Source: Paraburkholderia franconis (GTDB lineage: Bacteria; Pseudomonadota; Gammaproteobacteria; Burkholderiales; Burkholderiaceae). Taken from it: 64,000 bases of DNA. A program made the translations under genes and the position numbers. The first letter of the stretch is position 1. Each line of letters starts with the position of its first letter. This document shows positions 26,998-36,752 of this stretch, piece after piece. The stretch lies in assembly GCF_009362735.1 (NCBI RefSeq), contig NZ_WHNP01000031.1, positions 1 through 64,000 of the forward strand. The letters run 5' to 3'. A model generated the notes under the pieces. That model was given only the letters and a program-made list of their open reading frames with translations. It was not told where the DNA came from and made no database searches.

Positions 26998-29900
26998 TTG
27001 TTTTTGTTGAGATCGAAGTCAAAGATGGCACCGTCGGACAATATCCAAACGCCGTGTAACGGCTGCGGCAACGAGGACTCCACTCTGTTCGCCACCCGTG
27101 GAGATGGCGTCGCCATTCGGCAATGCACACGCTGCGGACTCGGCATCGTCGAAAATGTGCCCGACGACACCAGGGCATTCTACGGCGACACCTACTACGT
27201 CAATGGCACGGACAGTGGTTACTCGGACTATCACCTTGCAGCGGAACACGGACTTGGTTGGGCCGCAAACCTGGTCGATCTGCTGCGCAATAACGGCAAA
27301 ATCCTCGACATTGGTTGCGCCGATGGCTATCTGCTCCGCAGAATCAAAGGCAACTTGGAGCGCTTCGGAATCGAAGTGAATCCATCAATGGCCGACGCGG
27401 CGGCTCGCGCGGGCATCGATGTGATTGGTCGCGATCTGCTCGAACCCACTCTGGCGCAACGCTACGAGAAAACGTTCGACATCGTGACGGCAATCGCGGT
27501 ATTCGAGCATCTGCCCGACTTTGCCGGCGGGATCAAAGCGGCCGTCGACATGCTGAAGGACGACGGCATATTGCTGTTCGAAGTGCCCGTGATGTCGACG
27601 CAATCGAGCAATACGGCATGGCTTCAAAGCTCGTTTGAGCATATTTACTATCCCACTGAAAAGGCCATTCGGCAAATCGTCGAGACAAGACTGCAATGTC
27701 ATCTAGCCGGCGCAGAACTAGTCATCAAGGATTACGCCTCCACTTATGCAGGCTTTATTGTGAAGTCCGCCGATCAAGCAAACACATTGCAGTCGCTTTT
27801 GAACCTGCTCCATTCCAACGAAACTGATGAGCACTCGGGTCTAAGCGAAGCCGAACGTCACGCGCGTACCCATTTGCGCCTGTTTCATATGGCACAAACA
27901 TCGGAAAGCGCCGTGCAGGCGCTCAATCAACTTGACAAGAGCGAATTCACCGAGGCACTGGTCGCCCGTATTGCGCAGCTTTGGGCCGCTGACCTGCAAC
28001 GACTTCGCATGCGAACCGAACATATCGAAGAGGTAACGCGAGCGCGCGACGAGTTTCAGCGTGAAGCCGAAGCCTGGCAGCAGTCGTGGCGGCAAAAGTC
28101 GGATCAGCTCGCCAAGGAAACGCGCCGCCTGAGCGCGCGGCTCGAGATTGCGCAGCGGGACTTGCGTCTGAATGCCGCTCAGGCGACGCAAGCCGTAGTC
28201 ATCGAAATGGAGCGTGTCGCTGCGCTAGAAGCCAAGCTGCAGGAAGCCAACAAGCGAGTGCTCGCGGCGGAGGACCGCGAAGGCCGGGCGAGAGTAAGAG
28301 CCGAAGCCGAAGCCGAACATCGCTACGCCTTCGCTGAGGCGCAGTTGCGCCTGATCCAGGAGAGCATTTACTGGCGCCTGACGTCGCCCGCCCGACGTCT
28401 GACCACGAGCCACCCCCTCCTCGCGCGACGGATGCGCCAGCTCGCCAAGCTTGCATACTGGACCGTCAAGCTGAAGCTTTTTTCGAAGCTTCGAGAGGTC
28501 AAGGCGCGCCGCGCGGCAGCAGCGCTTGGTTTGGCCAACGCTCCCATCGACACCAACCCGAACCCGGCATTTGCGTCGACGGCAAAACTGCTTCCCGTTG
28601 CGGGCGTGTTACCTGAATTGCAGCCCTCAATCGAGTTCGATGAATGGCCCGTCGAGCAGCCACTCGTTAGCGTGGTCATCCCGTGCTTCAACTACGGGCA
28701 CCTGGTGGGCGAGGCCATTCGATCGGTCGAGGCGCAGACGTTCCAGGATTTCGAAATCATCGTGGTTGAGGGTGGCTCGAGCTCGACCGAATCGCGTCGC
28801 GCGCTGGCGGCACTCGCCGAGCAATGGCCCGAGCGCGTTCGCATCCTGCTGCAAGAGAAGCCGTACCGCGCAGGCGCGAATCGCAACTTCGGTATCAGTC
28901 ACGCTCGCGGGAAGTATGTGTGCTGCCTCGATGCCGACGACCGTCTCGCTCCGACATATCTGGAGAAGGCATTGTTCATGCTCGAGTCGTACGGCTACGA
29001 CGTCGTTTCACCCGGGCTCAAGTTCTTTGGCGACCGCTCGGACAACTGGATTCCGCATGAGCGCCCCGATCTCGACATGCTGGTGCACAACAATCAGGTG
29101 GTCACCTGCGCCGTGTATCGACGCTCACTGTGGCGCAAGGCGGGCGGCTATCGCGACTCCGATCCTGCAACGGGTCACGTTCATGAAGACTGGCTGTTCT
29201 GGGTTCGCATCGCTGCGCTCGGCGCGCGCTTCCTGAATCTGCCGGAACCGCTTCTGCGATACCGTAGCCACGGTCTCACGCTGAGCAATAGCGATTCCGT
29301 TCTGAACAACGACCTGCAAGCACAACACATCCGGGAATTCAACGCCGACGTATTGACTGCGGAAGCGTTCAATCACGCGCGCGCGCGTGCGCGTGAACAC
29401 TATCGCTCGCCAAAGCCCATGCGTAACCTTCTGCGCGAAGAGACATCGACGCAAGGTCACCGCCCAACCGTCCTCCTTGCAGTGCCGTACCTTATTCTCG
29501 GCGGCGCGGAGCGGCTGCTCAGCGCCCTCGTGAAGCATCTCGCCGAGACGGGATGGCACGTTGTCATCGTCAGTTCCGTGTACAGCGATGAGTCAAACGG
29601 CGACACGACTGCCTGGTTCGAGCAAGCGTCGTCGGAGATCTATCACCTTCCCCGATTTCTGAGCCAGGACCGCTGGAAAGACTTCGTCGATTATCTGTTC
29701 GCAACGCGAGAGATCTCGCTGCTGTGGATTGTGGGCAGTGCGTTCTTTTACGAAGACCTGCCGCGTCTGAAAGCCGCTCATCCCCGCATGAAGGTGGCCG
29801 ATCTGCTGTTCAACCCGATCGGCCACACGGGCAACAATCGCCGTTACGCGTCCTTCATCGACCTGAACCTCGTCGAAAACAAGGAGGTCCAGCAATGGCT

Positions 29901-30561
29901 GATCGAGGCCGGCGAATCGCCTGAACGCATCCGGCTGATTCCGAGCGGTGCCGACCTGACGATCAACGCGCCGGGCGGAAAAGATGCGGCACTCCTTGCT
30001 GAATATGGCATTCCCGCCGACAACATCATCGTTGGTTTTTCTGGGCGTTGGTCGGAAGAGAAAGATCCCGTCGGATTCGTCGAAATCGCGAAACTGATCC
30101 CGCCGAATCTGCCGGTTACCTTTGTCATGACGGGAACGGGACCACAGGAAGCGGAACTACGGCAGGCGGTGCACAATTCGGGGTTGAGCCCGGCAAGATT
30201 CGTGGTGTGCGGCGCGGTACCGGAAATCACGCCATTTCTGCGTTTGTACGATATCCTGGCTTTGCCGTCGCGCGTCGACGGCCGCCCCAATGTCGTCATG
30301 GAAGCCATGGCGAACGGCGCAGCAGTGATCGCGTCGAAAGTTGGCGCATTGCCCGACATGCTGGAGGACGGCGTGAACGCCTATCTGTGCAGCCCGGGCG
30401 ATTATCGGCAGTTCGCACAACGCATCGTGGAACTGGCTTCGGACGCCAACATGCTTGCACACTTCCGGCGTGAAGCGCGTAGCTACGCTGAGCGTCATTT
30501 TGACGTTCAGACCATGCTTGTCACGTATGCGCAATGCTTTGAAACGCTGCTGCATTCCTGA
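26998..30561 (+). CDS. Large fusion: methyltransferase + coiled coil + GT2 + GT4
   Basis: 1187 residues from 26998; a start at 27025 (MAPSDN) is equally possible. Residues about 21-50 form a zinc-ribbon-like Cys-x2-Cys pair (CNGCGNE, CTRCGLG). Residues about 70-230 are a class I SAM methyltransferase ('KILDIGCADGYLLRRI', 'AIAVFEHLPDF'). Residues about 340-450 are a charged coiled coil. Residues about 555-790 are GT2 ('PLVSVVIPCFNYGHLVGEAI', 'CCLDADDRLAPTYLEKAL'). Residues about 820-1180 are GT4 ('VGFSGRWSEEKDPVGFVEIA', 'SRVDGRPNVVMEAMANG'). The layout recalls WsaE of Geobacillus S-layer glycans, which combines methyltransferase and two glycosyltransferase domains. Here it could extend and methyl-cap the chain, which would fit ABC-dependent export. 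Confidence 0.88.
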   Translation: MFLLRSKSKMAPSDNIQTPCNGCGNEDSTLFATRGDGVAIRQCTRCGLGIVENVPDDTRAFYGDTYYVNGTDSGYSDYHLAAEHGLGWAANLVDLLRNNGKILDIGCADGYLLRRIKGNLERFGIEVNPSMADAAARAGIDVIGRDLLEPTLAQRYEKTFDIVTAIAVFEHLPDFAGGIKAAVDMLKDDGILLFEVPVMSTQSSNTAWLQSSFEHIYYPTEKAIRQIVETRLQCHLAGAELVIKDYASTYAGFIVKSADQANTLQSLLNLLHSNETDEHSGLSEAERHARTHLRLFHMAQTSESAVQALNQLDKSEFTEALVARIAQLWAADLQRLRMRTEHIEEVTRARDEFQREAEAWQQSWRQKSDQLAKETRRLSARLEIAQRDLRLNAAQATQAVVIEMERVAALEAKLQEANKRVLAAEDREGRARVRAEAEAEHRYAFAEAQLRLIQESIYWRLTSPARRLTTSHPLLARRMRQLAKLAYWTVKLKLFSKLREVKARRAAAALGLANAPIDTNPNPAFASTAKLLPVAGVLPELQPSIEFDEWPVEQPLVSVVIPCFNYGHLVGEAIRSVEAQTFQDFEIIVVEGGSSSTESRRALAALAEQWPERVRILLQEKPYRAGANRNFGISHARGKYVCCLDADDRLAPTYLEKALFMLESYGYDVVSPGLKFFGDRSDNWIPHERPDLDMLVHNNQVVTCAVYRRSLWRKAGGYRDSDPATGHVHEDWLFWVRIAALGARFLNLPEPLLRYRSHGLTLSNSDSVLNNDLQAQHIREFNADVLTAEAFNHARARAREHYRSPKPMRNLLREETSTQGHRPTVLLAVPYLILGGAERLLSALVKHLAETGWHVVIVSSVYSDESNGDTTAWFEQASSEIYHLPRFLSQDRWKDFVDYLFATREISLLWIVGSAFFYEDLPRLKAAHPRMKVADLLFNPIGHTGNNRRYASFIDLNLVENKEVQQWLIEAGESPERIRLIPSGADLTINAPGGKDAALLAEYGIPADNIIVGFSGRWSEEKDPVGFVEIAKLIPPNLPVTFVMTGTGPQEAELRQAVHNSGLSPARFVVCGAVPEITPFLRLYDILALPSRVDGRPNVVMEAMANGAAVIASKVGALPDMLEDGVNAYLCSPGDYRQFAQRIVELASDANMLAHFRREARSYAERHFDVQTMLVTYAQCFETLLHS

Positions 30562-30768
30562 TAGCGGATTGATACATGCGCCAACGATATTACAGTCTAC
30601 GCATCAGGCGAAAACGGCCGCGCGTCATGGACAACGTCCGTCACGTCGATGGATGTGCCGCAGTGTCGGATCGCCCGCAGGCGCGCCCGGTAGCAACGAC
30701 GTGCGCCCGTGCTAGAAGCAGCAATTTCGACATATTCTGGTTGACTCAGGTTAGGACAATTCAAGCCG

Positions 30769-31851
30769 ATGCAAAACGAAACCATCAAAGTTCTAGTTCC
30801 CAAGCTGCCCGAAGTCGGCGCGGTCCTACCCTATTTGAAACGGATCGACACAACGCGAATCTACAGCAACTACGGGCCGCTCAATAGCGAGTTTCTGTCG
30901 CGGCTCCGCGAACTGACGGGAGCCAAAGCGGTGACGTTGACGTCCAACGGGACGACAGCGATCGAGCTTGCGCTGCGCGTGCGCGCCGCGCCGGGGCGTC
31001 GTTACTGCCTGATGCCGTCCTTCACTTTCATTGCCAGCGCCCACGCCGTGTGCAACGCCGGACTCCTTCCCGCGCTGGTCGACGTGTCCGCGGAAACGCT
31101 GACACTGACGCCCGAAATCGCCGAGGCGGCACTTGAATCGTTCGATGAGCGGCCTGCCGCAGTGCTGGTGGTCAGTGCGTTTGGCGCTCCTCCCGATCTG
31201 GCGGCATGGGCTGCGTTCGAGGCGCGGCACGACGTTCCGGTGGTTTTTGACGCGGCGGCCGCGGTAACGGCAATTAGTGGCGTCGGTACGCAGCCTGCCT
31301 GTGTCAGCCTCCACGCGACCAAGGTGCTGGGCATTGGCGAGGGCGGCGCCATTCTGTCGAACGACACGGCTCTGAATGAACGCACCACGGCCATGACGGG
31401 ATTCGGGTTTCTCGGCGCGGAACGCGTTTCGGCCATACGTGGCGGGAATTACCGTATCTCCGAGTACACGGCCGCCGTGGGCCTGGCCGCGATGGACGCA
31501 CTGCCCGCACGCATGGAGCAACTCAAGTCGCTGACACAGGCCTACCGGAAACGCCTGGACGGCAAAGCGGTGCGCTTCCAGAACGGTGTCGGTGACCAGT
31601 GGGTGACGATGACGCTCAACGTGATCGTTCCTGAAAACACCGAGCAAGACACGATCGACCGGCTGAATGCGGCAAAGGTCGAATGGCGCCACTGGTGGGG
31701 ATTGGGCTGCCATCGGCATCCGGCGTTTGCCGATGTGCCGCGCGCCGACCTGAGCGGCACCGACGCGCTCGCCCGCAGAGTGATCGGACTGCCCTTCCAC
31801 GACGGCCTCACAGAAGAAAACCTCGACCGGATTGCCAAGTGTCTGCCATGA
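30769..31851 (+). CDS. DegT/DnrJ/EryC1-type PLP-dependent sugar aminotransferase
   Basis: 360 residues. 'RIYSNYGPLNSEFLSRLREL', 'AVTLTSNGTTAIELALRVRA' and 'YCLMPSFTFIASAHAVCNAG' are the N-terminal family blocks. 'VVFDAAAAVTAISG' holds the PLP-contacting aspartate, and 'VSLHATKVLGIGEGGAILSN' the Schiff-base lysine (HATK instead of the more common HxxK). Members aminate 4-keto or 3-keto nucleotide sugars using glutamate, giving amino-deoxysugars. The 4-keto sugar might come from the LegB-like enzyme at 24223. It is separated from the fusion gene by about 200 bp and overlaps the next gene by ATGA. Confidence 0.85.
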   Translation: MQNETIKVLVPKLPEVGAVLPYLKRIDTTRIYSNYGPLNSEFLSRLRELTGAKAVTLTSNGTTAIELALRVRAAPGRRYCLMPSFTFIASAHAVCNAGLLPALVDVSAETLTLTPEIAEAALESFDERPAAVLVVSAFGAPPDLAAWAAFEARHDVPVVFDAAAAVTAISGVGTQPACVSLHATKVLGIGEGGAILSNDTALNERTTAMTGFGFLGAERVSAIRGGNYRISEYTAAVGLAAMDALPARMEQLKSLTQAYRKRLDGKAVRFQNGVGDQWVTMTLNVIVPENTEQDTIDRLNAAKVEWRHWWGLGCHRHPAFADVPRADLSGTDALARRVIGLPFHDGLTEENLDRIAKCLP

Positions 31852-32918
31852 GCAACAGCCCGCTTTTGTCGTATTTGGTGCTTTCGTACAACTACGAAAG
31901 TTACATTGACAGAACCATCCGTAGCATTCTCGAACAAACCGTCCAAGACTTCGAAATCGTGGTAGTGGACGATTGCTCGAAGGACAATTCCGTCGGAGTG
32001 ATCCGGAGCTTTAACGATCCGCGCATCCGCCTGCTCCTCAATGACCAAAATATCGGTGGCGCTGCGAGCTACAATCGTGCTGTCAGCGAAGCCCGCGGTG
32101 AGTGGCTCGTCAACCTCGACGCCGACGACTGGATAGCGCCAAACAAAGCAGAAATTCAACTGGCTGCTGTAAAGTCGAACCCTCATTTGGACATTCTTGG
32201 TACCTATGTGGCGTTCTTCGATGAGGATGGTATTCCGCACGGCTCGACACACGAGCTCGAAACCATCGTTAATCAGGAGCATAAGGTCAATCAAATTGAC
32301 ACGTGGATTGGTGCGAATCACCTCTGCCGTTCGTCATCGATGGTACGACGGGCAGCCCACCTCCGGTTCGGTCTGGACGACCCCACAATGGTTCGTGCAC
32401 CTGACTTCGAACTTTGGACACGAGCTTTGCGTGAGGGTTGTCAGTTTGCGATCATTCCAGAGAAGCTGACTTCGCTACGTGTTCATTCGAGCGGTCTAAC
32501 GCATGGTGACCCGCTTGGTACGTTTCTCGAAATGACCTACGCAATGTCGTACAACCTGATTCCGCTCGCAGAAAAAAATGCGCTTCACTCGTCCGTTGCA
32601 CGAATAGTGGCGTGGGTATGCCGACATGACGCACTGAATCGACTCCAGCCTGCCGTTGCCTATCGCCTGATTGGTATGGTTATGGAGCCGGGTGCGCCGC
32701 AAGACTTCGCTACGTTCAAGGCCAAACTCAACGATTTTGATCACCGCCCAGAACTCGCAACCATAGGACGCCGATGTCTTAGCCTTTTCAGTCCTGGCGC
32801 TCAGCCGTACCAAATGATCAGCAAGTTGAATAAAGATATTGAAGCCTATATCGAGGCGCGGGATTATTGGCAAGCGCAAAGCGAAATGTGGATGCAAGCG
32901 TATCAGTCAAAGAATTGA
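31848..32918 (+). CDS. Family 2 glycosyltransferase
   Basis: 356 residues from ATG at 31848, overlapping the previous stop codon by four bases (ATGA). The open frame extends further left but inside the aminotransferase gene. 'LLSYLVLSYNYESYIDRTIR', 'FEIVVVDDCSKDNSVGVIRS' and 'GEWLVNLDADDWIAPNKAEI' (DxD) are standard GT-A features. The C-terminal 120 residues are less conserved and probably form the acceptor-binding part. Start-stop overlap shows translational coupling to the aminotransferase, so the transferred sugar may be the amino sugar made by that enzyme. The linkage cannot be predicted. Confidence 0.85.
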   Translation: MSNSPLLSYLVLSYNYESYIDRTIRSILEQTVQDFEIVVVDDCSKDNSVGVIRSFNDPRIRLLLNDQNIGGAASYNRAVSEARGEWLVNLDADDWIAPNKAEIQLAAVKSNPHLDILGTYVAFFDEDGIPHGSTHELETIVNQEHKVNQIDTWIGANHLCRSSSMVRRAAHLRFGLDDPTMVRAPDFELWTRALREGCQFAIIPEKLTSLRVHSSGLTHGDPLGTFLEMTYAMSYNLIPLAEKNALHSSVARIVAWVCRHDALNRLQPAVAYRLIGMVMEPGAPQDFATFKAKLNDFDHRPELATIGRRCLSLFSPGAQPYQMISKLNKDIEAYIEARDYWQAQSEMWMQAYQSKN

Positions 32919-32960
32919 AATACCTCGCGAACCTAATGCATATATGAGGTCGAATTCACC

Positions 32961-33986
32961 GTGAAACATGAACCGCAGTCGATCGCTGTTACTGGAATTG
33001 GCGGAGGCGCCGGGCAGAGTATTGTCAAGGCGTTGCAAAGTACCACTTATCGCATAGTGGGCCTGGATGGTGATCTGCTTGGAGCTGGTTTGTATGCGGT
33101 GCCATCCGCTTATCAAATACCGTATGCAAAGCACCCTGACTTTATCTCGGCGCTGCTGGATATTTGCGCCCGCGAGAAGGTGGCAATGCTATTTCCAGGT
33201 CTGGATGCCGAACTCCCCATCCTCGCTGCGAACGTAGACAAATTCTCTGCAGTCGGCACGCGTGTGGTTGTCAGCAGCTCAGAGGTCGTCGAAATCGCCG
33301 ACAACAAGCTTCGAACGTTCGAGACATTGCGGGCGGCCAACGTATCCATACCTGAGACGGTCGATCTCAGTGCTATAGCGACCGCGCAAGAACTCCCCTT
33401 GGCGGTACCGTTTATTCTGAAGCCGAGATCCGGCGGTGCACGCTCAAAAAGCGTTTATCTGATCAAAGAAGAACGGCAATTTCATGCACTCCGGGACAAC
33501 TCTTCAGTCGACATGACTCAGTTCGTCGCGCAGGCGTACATTGAGGGCGACGAGTATACGTGCGGCACTGTGACCTTGAACGGTCAGCACGCAGGCACCA
33601 TTGTCATGCGCCGGATCTTGCGCGACGGAGACACCTATAAATGCTTCACCGTAGACGATGCGCGCATTGAAGAGGAAGTGGCCAAGGTTGTTGCAGCCGT
33701 TCAACCTAGCGGGCCATTGAATGTTCAACTCCGGGTACAGAACGGTGTCCCATATATTTTTGAGCTGAACGCGCGCTGCTCTGGTACCACCGGTGCGCGG
33801 GCTCTTGCCGGGTTTAACGAGCCTCAAATGATTGCCGATTTTTTCCTGAAGGGGCACACACCGTCATTCTCGATCAAGCCCGTTTCCATCCTGAGATACT
33901 GGAAGGAACTGGTCGTGGAGAACGACGCTATTTCTCGCCTGCGAGAAGCCGGTCACATTGAGGCCACGGAGCATCCACAACTATGA
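32961..33986 (+). CDS. ATP-grasp ligase (CarB/PylC-like)
   Basis: 341 residues. N-terminal 'IAVTGIGGGAGQSIVKALQS' is a pre-ATP-grasp nucleotide-binding-like fold. The grasp region has 'PFILKPRSGGARSKSVYLIK' (ATP lysine and glycine-rich loop), 'QFVAQAYIEGDEYTCGTVTL', and 'PSGPLNVQLRVQNGVPYIFELNARCSGTT' with the metal-binding E-x-N. Family members form amide or peptide-like bonds through an acyl-phosphate. In a sugar locus this could attach an amino acid or similar acyl group to an amino sugar, or amidate a uronic acid. The gene overlaps the following SDR gene by four bases. Codon use is visibly less G+C-rich than in the initial arm. Confidence 0.75.
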   Translation: MKHEPQSIAVTGIGGGAGQSIVKALQSTTYRIVGLDGDLLGAGLYAVPSAYQIPYAKHPDFISALLDICAREKVAMLFPGLDAELPILAANVDKFSAVGTRVVVSSSEVVEIADNKLRTFETLRAANVSIPETVDLSAIATAQELPLAVPFILKPRSGGARSKSVYLIKEERQFHALRDNSSVDMTQFVAQAYIEGDEYTCGTVTLNGQHAGTIVMRRILRDGDTYKCFTVDDARIEEEVAKVVAAVQPSGPLNVQLRVQNGVPYIFELNARCSGTTGARALAGFNEPQMIADFFLKGHTPSFSIKPVSILRYWKELVVENDAISRLREAGHIEATEHPQL

Positions 33987-34780
33987 TCGCACTAACTGCC
34001 CACGGCGCGCTTGCTCAAGAGTTTCTAAAGGGTCGCGAGGCTGAGATCATCTCTTATCGAGCGCTCGGAGAAAAGGAATTTCTTGAACGGATCTGTGAGG
34101 CCGAGACGATCATTCATAACGCGTCCGCTATTCAGTGCGACGACATCGAACACGCCCTGTCGAGCAATTTCGATGTCACGCGTGTACTCGTGCGTACGCT
34201 AGAGAAGAAAAACCCTGGTGTGCACCTGGTGCACATTAGCAGCATGAGCATTTTGGACACTGCTTGCGCGAAGAGATACGCTTCGCCGTCGACGATGGAC
34301 GCTTATGCTTATTCAAAATATCTGGCTGAGACGTATATCCTTAAATCGTCGCTAGCTCGCGTCAGCTCGGTCCGTTTCGCGACGTTATTTTATAGTGATC
34401 CAAGTCGTGACGGATTGTCCAAGCTGGTATCGGATGCCGCGAGACTCAATTCAATTGAGCTCATCAACGACGGTGAGTCTCAGCGGGATTTTTTGCCTCT
34501 ACCTGTTGCGGTCGAATATCTTGACAAGATTTGCGCCTCACAAACGATAGGAAAAAGGTGCCTCACGCTCGCATCCGGACGCGCGACTAGCTTCCGCGAC
34601 ATCGCACAAATTCTCAACGCATTAGCTCCGACTCTTGAAATCAAAAATAGAGTTATCGAAAATTCTCGGCCAGTGCTCAGCTCGTTCTCAAAAGAGAGCA
34701 TCGAGCAAATCGGGGAGATAAATTTCTCACTAGCCGAAGCGATCGAAAGTTATTTTAATTTTCTAAAAAATTCATCATGA
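33983..34780 (+). CDS. NAD(P)-dependent SDR epimerase/dehydratase, short
   Basis: 265 residues starting MIALTAHGALAQEFLKGREA. The usual GxxGxxG site at the N-terminus is degenerate, so cofactor binding is uncertain. 'ETIIHNASAIQCDDIEHALS', 'VHLVHISSMSILDTACAKRY' and 'TMDAYAYSKYLAETYILKSS' (YxxxK) match extended SDRs, and 'INDGESQRDFLPLPVAVEYL' the C-terminal sugar-binding part. The four-base overlaps with the genes on both sides suggest one coupled unit. It is shorter than typical (about 310-340) mainly in the N-terminal Rossmann half. The substrate is unknown. Confidence 0.65.
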   Translation: MIALTAHGALAQEFLKGREAEIISYRALGEKEFLERICEAETIIHNASAIQCDDIEHALSSNFDVTRVLVRTLEKKNPGVHLVHISSMSILDTACAKRYASPSTMDAYAYSKYLAETYILKSSLARVSSVRFATLFYSDPSRDGLSKLVSDAARLNSIELINDGESQRDFLPLPVAVEYLDKICASQTIGKRCLTLASGRATSFRDIAQILNALAPTLEIKNRVIENSRPVLSSFSKESIEQIGEINFSLAEAIESYFNFLKNSS

Positions 34781-35412
34781 GAACCGCCATTTTTAGCGAT
34801 GTCCACGGCAACTTACCAGCACTCGAGTTGATGATTTTGGACGCAAGTCCAGTTGAAAACTGGATTTGTCTCGGGGATATTGTTAACTATGGCCCATGGA
34901 GCAATGAATGCATTGATCTAATTGCTTCACTCGAAAATTGCACCGTAATAGCGGGCAATCATGAGGATTATTTCATTAGCGGACAGTATGAATCTTCTAA
35001 TGTTTCGAAGCAATTTTTCGATTTCTGTCTTCCACGTTTCAACAGATTTGAACAAATAAAATCGCTCCCCAGCGCAATCGTACGTCACGGATTTACCTTC
35101 ACGCATACGTTAAATAACCAAAACATCTACCCGGATACGAAAATAGCACTGGATACCAACTACTTCATTGGACACTCTCATCATCAGTTCAAGACCGAGA
35201 ATAATGGGTTCATCCTATATAATGCCGGCAGTGTCGGGCAAAATCGAAAATATATCAACGTGGTGAATTACCTCGTACTCGACTCAGACACTGGGAAAGT
35301 GGAGATGAAGGGGTTCAAATATGACGATTCAATTTTGATCGACGAAATGCGAAGGATAGGATATCCATCCAGTTGTATAGATTATTACGACAGCAAAGCC
35401 AGATTGAAATAG
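34777..35412 (+). CDS. Calcineurin-like metallophosphatase
   Basis: 211 residues. Metal-site motifs are complete: 'FSDVHGN' with D8 and H10, 'LGDIVNYG' with D34, 'GNHED' with N61 and H62, H110 ('FTH'), and 'GHSHHQ' with H133 and H135. The small size and 'GDIVNYGP' resemble YfcE/MJ0936-type phosphodiesterases. Metallophosphatases are unusual in O-antigen loci. A role in removing a phosphate from a sugar-phosphate or phospho-linked intermediate is conceivable, as is regulation through a nucleotide. It overlaps the SDR gene by four bases. The base composition is clearly A+T-richer than the flanking locus, a sign of recent acquisition. Confidence 0.85.
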   Translation: MRTAIFSDVHGNLPALELMILDASPVENWICLGDIVNYGPWSNECIDLIASLENCTVIAGNHEDYFISGQYESSNVSKQFFDFCLPRFNRFEQIKSLPSAIVRHGFTFTHTLNNQNIYPDTKIALDTNYFIGHSHHQFKTENNGFILYNAGSVGQNRKYINVVNYLVLDSDTGKVEMKGFKYDDSILIDEMRRIGYPSSCIDYYDSKARLK

Positions 35413-35477
35413 CGTTCCCAGACATTCGTAATTCACGCATCCATCTTTACATAGCACGCAGTCTAATATCGTAAAAT

Positions 35478-36551
35478 ATGAGAAAGCCAAAAATCTTGGC
35501 GCTGTTTCCCTTCTTCGCGAAGGGTGCGCTATCGCTTATTGTCTTGCGGGCCATGCGCGATCGCGGTTTCTTCGTAAAGGTTGCGTTTTATGAGGATGCG
35601 TCGGCGGTTTACCCTCCTGATCTGATGAACGATTTCGTGCAAAACGGTTGCATTCTTGATCTTTCACAGCTTAGTGAACCTCAACGCTTTTCCCTAGTGC
35701 AAAGCGAAATCCGACAGCACAATTTCGACGTTATTTTACAACTTGGCGCCACTGATCTCTATCATCTTCTGCCTTACTGGAAACAAGAGTCACCATCACT
35801 CCGCATTGTCGACACCCTTTACAACGAATATGGGCACACAGTCAATCATTTCTTATATGAACAGGCCATTGACGGTGTTATTGTCGAGAGCGAATACATG
35901 CGTGATTTCGTCGAGCGCACATCGGCGAAACTGCGTCCAAACATAAAGGTTCTCAGCAACGGCATCGATCTTCAAACGTTCATGCCGGCCGAAGAGAAAA
36001 AGCGTGAACGCGATCTGATCGTTGGATATGTGGGCAGAATGTCCGCTGAGAAAAACCCCATGGGCTTTATCGATCTGGCAGAAAAAGTTTGTGACGCGCT
36101 GCCTGAAGTGAATTTTCGGATGTTCGGGAGTGGCAACCAGTCGGAGCTCGTGCGACGGCGGCTAGAAAATAGCCCGGCGCAAACCCGGATTACGTTTGAA
36201 GGCTTCATTGACCATACTCCCACGGCCTTACATCAATTGGACGTACTAGTTTTGCCGTCAAAATTTGATGGACGTCCGAATATTATAATGGAGGCAAGCG
36301 CGTGTGGAGTACCCGTTATCGCCGCGCCAGTCGGTGGTGTTCCGGAGTTAATCGACGAAGGGTGCAACGGATTTCTGATTCAACCAACTGAATCGGACCG
36401 TGTTTGTGTTCTTCTTGCTAAGTGGGCCGCTGATTCGGTGGCCTTAGACTCGATTAAAAAGACCTCGCGAGAAGTCGCCCTGTCGAAATTTAACCGAACC
36501 GACATGCTCGATGCTTACGAAAGAGCATTGATTCACTTCGGATCGGTGTAG
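35478..36551 (+). CDS. Family 4 glycosyltransferase
   Basis: 357 residues. The GT-B C-terminal domain is evident: 'VGYVGRMSAEKNPMGFIDLA' near 180 and 'LPSKFDGRPNIIMEASACGV' near 260, containing the E-x7-E type motif. It is followed by 'PVIAAPVGGVPELIDEGCNG'. The C-terminal part is close to that of the GT4 module in the 1187-residue fusion protein at 26998 ('GRWSEEKDPVGF', 'DGRPNVVMEAMANG'), suggesting a common origin. It would transfer a nucleotide-activated sugar to the growing chain. It is the last gene of the rightward arm and converges on the leftward arm, with about 200 bp between stop codons. A+T-richer than average. Confidence 0.85.
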   Translation: MRKPKILALFPFFAKGALSLIVLRAMRDRGFFVKVAFYEDASAVYPPDLMNDFVQNGCILDLSQLSEPQRFSLVQSEIRQHNFDVILQLGATDLYHLLPYWKQESPSLRIVDTLYNEYGHTVNHFLYEQAIDGVIVESEYMRDFVERTSAKLRPNIKVLSNGIDLQTFMPAEEKKRERDLIVGYVGRMSAEKNPMGFIDLAEKVCDALPEVNFRMFGSGNQSELVRRRLENSPAQTRITFEGFIDHTPTALHQLDVLVLPSKFDGRPNIIMEASACGVPVIAAPVGGVPELIDEGCNGFLIQPTESDRVCVLLAKWAADSVALDSIKKTSREVALSKFNRTDMLDAYERALIHFGSV

Positions 36552-36752
36552 GGTTTCGCCACCTCTTCGCTCGCAGCCTATTTGCTTAGATCGAGAAGCA
36601 CCGCCTCATGCGAATATTAAACTCGGCGACCGGCCCGCCGAAGAGAGAATCTATCTCAGGCGAAATATCCCTTAAGCGCTTCCCGCTTGAGCTCCAGTGA
36701 ACAACTTACCTTAGAGCCTTTACGACGCCAGCGTCACAACGGCTGTAATTTA

